Source: CAZYFH01 sp965197395 (GTDB lineage: Bacteria; Acidobacteriota; Vicinamibacteria; Vicinamibacterales; UBA8438). From it: a DNA stretch of 64,000 nucleotides. The translations under genes were made by a program, and so were the position numbers. Location of the stretch: NCBI GenBank assembly GCA_965197395.1, contig CBDANB010000006.1, positions 372,001-436,000 on the forward strand, read 5' to 3'. The notes below the pieces were generated by a model. It did no database searches. It saw only the letters and a list, made by a program, of their open reading frames with translations, and was not told the DNA's origin. Shown one piece after another: positions 61,660 to 64,000 of this stretch (position 1 is its first letter; each line of letters begins with the position of its first letter).

Positions 61660-62275
61660 CCTCGGCCTCCCCGTCGCCCTCGCTCGGCACGTCCGTGGCC
61701 GTGTCGAGCGAGGCCAGCAGCTGCCGCTGGTGCGCGAGTACCTCGGCCAGCGCTTCGTCGCTCATGGCGTCGAACGGCCCCTCGGTGGCCCTGACGTCGA
61801 GCTTCTGGGGCGCATCGAGGCCCCAGACGCGCCGTTGGTCCGCCAAGACCTTCCGTGCAACCTCGAGATACCGGGGATCCCCGTGCTGGGTGTCAACAAC
61901 GAACTGGGCCACCGTCGCGCCGGGTGTCCCCGGACCACGGTCAGTCTTCCGCTGCACGCGGCGCGTCGCATCGGTCTTACTCGCGTCCCAGGCTCGGAGA
62001 CTCTTCCGGTACAGGTAGTCAAGGCGCAACGTCTGGCGCGCCTTCTGCCGTTCCACGCGGTCGACGAGCTCTTCCAAGGCCCGCTGTTCGAGCCGACTCA
62101 GGATCTTCGAGACGGCGCTTTGGCTCATCCCCTCCTCGGCCGCGATTTCTCGCTGACTCAGCCCCGCCACCGATCGGTCCAGGACCCGCAGCGCGCGCGC
62201 CTGGACCGTCGCGCGCGGCTCGCGCCCGCCCTGCCCCCCGCGGCCCTGATCCGAGCCCGGACGGCCGGGCGTCAT
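61652..62275 (-). CDS. Small-terminase-like HTH protein
   Basis: A 207-residue protein from ATG 62275 (GGAGGGGG upstream). Basic N-terminus, HTH SQREIAAEEGMSQSAVSKIL, a coiled helical middle (LEELVDRVERQKARQTLRLD, YRKSLRAWDASKTD) and an acidic C-terminus (ATDVPSEGDGEAEDD). This layout and its overlap with the large terminase suggest the DNA-recognition subunit of a phage packaging motor. The family name cannot be confirmed by eye. Confidence 0.68.
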   Translation of the reverse strand: MTPGRPGSDQGRGGQGGREPRATVQARALRVLDRSVAGLSQREIAAEEGMSQSAVSKILSRLEQRALEELVDRVERQKARQTLRLDYLYRKSLRAWDASKTDATRRVQRKTDRGPGTPGATVAQFVVDTQHGDPRYLEVARKVLADQRRVWGLDAPQKLDVRATEGPFDAMSDEALAEVLAHQRQLLASLDTATDVPSEGDGEAEDD

Positions 62276-63527
62276 CGCACCCCCTCCTAGGCGGACCGCC
62301 GACTGGGCCCGTGAACGCCTCCCACCGCGACACCGCCACCTGGACGTACGCGGGGTCAATCTCCAGCGCCAGACAGACGCGGCCGGTCTTCTCCGCGGCG
62401 ATGATCGACGTGCCGCTGCCGACGAACGGGTCATAAACGGCGTCGCCCGGCTGCGCGTGGTTGCCGATCGGGATCTCGAAGAGTCGCACCGGCTTCTGCG
62501 TCCCGTGGCCGGTGACGGCATCTTCCGGCCCCGACGGGCTCCCGACCGGATTCAGGTTCGGGACCTCCCACACGGTCGACTGCCGGCGGTCCCCGCACCA
62601 CTGGGCGGTGGCGCCGCGCCGGACGGCATACCAGCACGGCTCGTGGCGCCAATGATAATGACCACGACTCAACGCGAAATGCTGTTTGAACCAAATCACT
62701 TGGGCGCGAAGCTCGAACCCGGCCGTCTCCAGATTCGACGCCACGGTCGCGGCGTGCAAGCCCGCATGCCACACATAGGCGACGTCGCCCGAAAACAGCC
62801 GCCACGCCGCCGTCCAGTCGGCGCGATCGTCGTTGGTGACCGTGCCGACCGCCGTGCGCTGGGCGGGATACGCCTCGTGCCGCCATCGCGGCTCGTACGC
62901 GACACCGTACGGCGGATCCGTCGTCATCAGGGCCGGGGGCACCCCTGCCAAGACGCGGGCCACATCGTCGGCCGACGTCGCATCGCCGCAGAGCAGACGG
63001 TGCGGGCCCAGGGCGACCAGATCTCCGCGCGCGAAGGCGGTGGGCCCCGGCGCGACGACCGCGTTCTCGTCGGTGCGGCCCGTGACGGGCTCGGCGAACA
63101 GCGCGGCCAGCTCCTCGTCGGTCCAAAACGCGGCGAGCTCAACACCGGCGGCCTGGAGTTCCTGAAGCGTCGTCTCATCCCACACGAGGTCGAGCTCGCC
63201 GACGCGATTGTCGGCGAGCGCTAAGGCTTGCGCCCGGTCATCCGACGCGAGGTCCAGGTCGCGGCGTTGGACCGCGATGAGCTCCGAGCCGTCGCTCTCG
63301 ATCACTCGCAGGCGCAGGCCTTGGGCCCGCGCCTCGGCGACGGTCTTGTTCCCGGCAATGACCACGCCGTGCCGATCGATCAGCACGGCGCGGCCCGCGC
63401 CGAACGCGTGCAGGGAGTGCCGGAGTGCCTCGCGTCCACGCGGCGTACCGCGGTTCGCATTGCGTGGATCCGATGTCAGGTCGGATAGCGTCCGCATGTC
63501 CGTCGCTGGCGTGGGTCGTGTCGTCAT
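62019..63527 (-). CDS. ParB-like nuclease / DNA methyltransferase fusion, phage type
   Basis: A 502-residue frame. The N-terminal ParB-like domain (RNANRGTPRGREALRHSLHA, VIAGNKTVAEARAQG) is followed by an N6-adenine/N4-cytosine methylase with catalytic TTDPPYGVAYE and SAM-binding DAVYDPFVGSGTSIIAAEKT. Such fusions are common in prophages and may protect phage DNA or act in packaging. Recognisable sequence ends at VSRWEAFTGPVG near 62310; the last ~95 codons simply read the alternate frame of the small-terminase gene and are basic and low-complexity. The natural stop was therefore probably lost by a frameshift or mutation. Starts at ATG 63527 with GAGGGG close upstream. Confidence 0.82.
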   Translation of the reverse strand: MTTRPTPATDMRTLSDLTSDPRNANRGTPRGREALRHSLHAFGAGRAVLIDRHGVVIAGNKTVAEARAQGLRLRVIESDGSELIAVQRRDLDLASDDRAQALALADNRVGELDLVWDETTLQELQAAGVELAAFWTDEELAALFAEPVTGRTDENAVVAPGPTAFARGDLVALGPHRLLCGDATSADDVARVLAGVPPALMTTDPPYGVAYEPRWRHEAYPAQRTAVGTVTNDDRADWTAAWRLFSGDVAYVWHAGLHAATVASNLETAGFELRAQVIWFKQHFALSRGHYHWRHEPCWYAVRRGATAQWCGDRRQSTVWEVPNLNPVGSPSGPEDAVTGHGTQKPVRLFEIPIGNHAQPGDAVYDPFVGSGTSIIAAEKTGRVCLALEIDPAYVQVAVSRWEAFTGPVGGPPRRGCDDARPSGLGSGPRGAGRARAARDGPGARAAGPGPIGGGAESARNRGRGGDEPKRRLEDPESARTAGLGRARRPRGTAEGAPDVAP

Positions 63528-63690
63528 CAGTGCCCCTCCTCTCGATCCCCGCTCGGTGGCGGCGGCGCCCGACCCGACGATCAGTGGTCCGGCGGGAGGC
63601 CGGGCCCCCGCACATCACGGTCGCGCCCTACGAAGATTCTCTGAAACGAAACGATGTACAAAAATGCGGGAGGGAACATCGCGCGGGCAC

Positions 63691-64000
63691 TCAGGCCCAG
63701 GTCATGTCGCGGATGTCCTCGCGTCGCTGCACTGTGCGCACGAGGCGATCGGTGAGAGTGCCCCGCCAGTGGTACAACACCCGGGTGATCTCGCAGGGTC
63801 GAGCCGACTGTGCGAGCCTGCGGAGACGACGCCGCTCGGGCGGGCTGAGCGTGCGGCCCACAGCGCAACGGCCGATCCTGAGGACACGCGCCGTCATTTC
63901 GGCGTGCGTCATCACGGCGAGCTCGTCGTCCTTGGACCGGAACGCCACGACGGACCGCACGAGTCGTTCCAAGGGTGGCGAGCGCCGCCAGGCTTTGACC
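63691..64000 (-). CDS. Unknown phage-associated ORF, 5' end at window edge
   Basis: A minus-strand frame open to the window edge (first ATG at 63972). It includes VVAFRSKDDELAVMTHAEMT, ARVLRIGRCAVGRTLSPPER and CEITRVLYHWRGTLTDRLVR. Basic and Arg-rich, no recognised domain. The only support is its open frame and its position upstream of the prophage methylase. Confidence 0.35.
   Translation of the reverse strand, partial: VKAWRRSPPLERLVRSVVAFRSKDDELAVMTHAEMTARVLRIGRCAVGRTLSPPERRRLRRLAQSARPCEITRVLYHWRGTLTDRLVRTVQRREDIRDMTWA

Noticed and set aside
1..64000. CRISPR array
   Set aside because: No series of short regularly spaced repeats was found; the visible repeats are tandem duplications, MITEs and IS ends, and no cas gene was recognised.

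Overview
The window is GC-rich bacterial DNA. It most resembles an uncultured Acidobacteriota genome of the Vicinamibacteria type. The evidence is the gene mix rather than any marker gene: Oar-like TonB-dependent receptors with a carboxypeptidase-regulatory N-terminal domain, a DUF1592/DUF1552 pair, CRTAC1-type FG-GAP/ASPIC-UnbV proteins, a quinoprotein dehydrogenase, and a very heavy load of insertion sequences. No rRNA, complete tRNA or CRISPR array was seen.

Layout. 1-11.3 kb: two paralogous TonB-dependent receptors (the first cut by the window edge), separated by IS6, a degenerate IS21 and a broken fibronectin type III gene. 11.6-17 kb: a DDE transposase, a truncated tyrosine integrase, prophage debris, a lone EEP-fold nuclease and an IS3 element. 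17-38 kb is the chromosomal core of the window: a class A penicillin-binding protein, a quinoprotein, an MBL-fold hydrolase, a DUF1592-DUF1552-ankyrin operon, a third TonB receptor, and two CRTAC1 proteins followed by a TPR protein. 38-45 kb is a pile-up of IS elements (DDE, IS256 fragment, IS3, IS110) ending in a second, complete tyrosine integrase beside the 3' part of a tRNA-Lys gene, a likely attachment-site scar.

45.1-51.1 kb is a tight six-gene redox cluster: a multi-pass membrane subunit, a NasA/NapA-like molybdopterin oxidoreductase, a four-cluster ferredoxin, a Rieske protein with a Tat-like signal, a small two-helix protein and a TehA/SLAC1-type channel. It looks like a nitrate-reductase-type respiratory or assimilatory module.

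51.1-54.5 kb is again mobile: an IS5-like element with one nonsense codon, ArdC and ISL3 fragments, and a complete IS66 with a perfect 8-bp target duplication. Immediately downstream, 54.6-60.9 kb, is the most interesting locus: a four-gene operon of a double SIS-HAD protein, a phosphoribosyltransferase-like protein, an ORC/CDC6-like AAA ATPase and an unrecognised alpha/beta protein. This composition resembles PRTase-CE type conflict systems. The phosphoribosyltransferase gene is interrupted by a 474-bp element with an 8-bp target duplication, and separately carries two tandem duplications whose frameshifts cancel.

61-64 kb is a prophage packaging module on the minus strand: an unknown ORF, a ParB-DNA methylase, a small-terminase-like HTH protein and a truncated large terminase, broken by an IS66 remnant. 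The mobile regions have collected nested insertions, several of which can be undone on paper to restore reading frames exactly.
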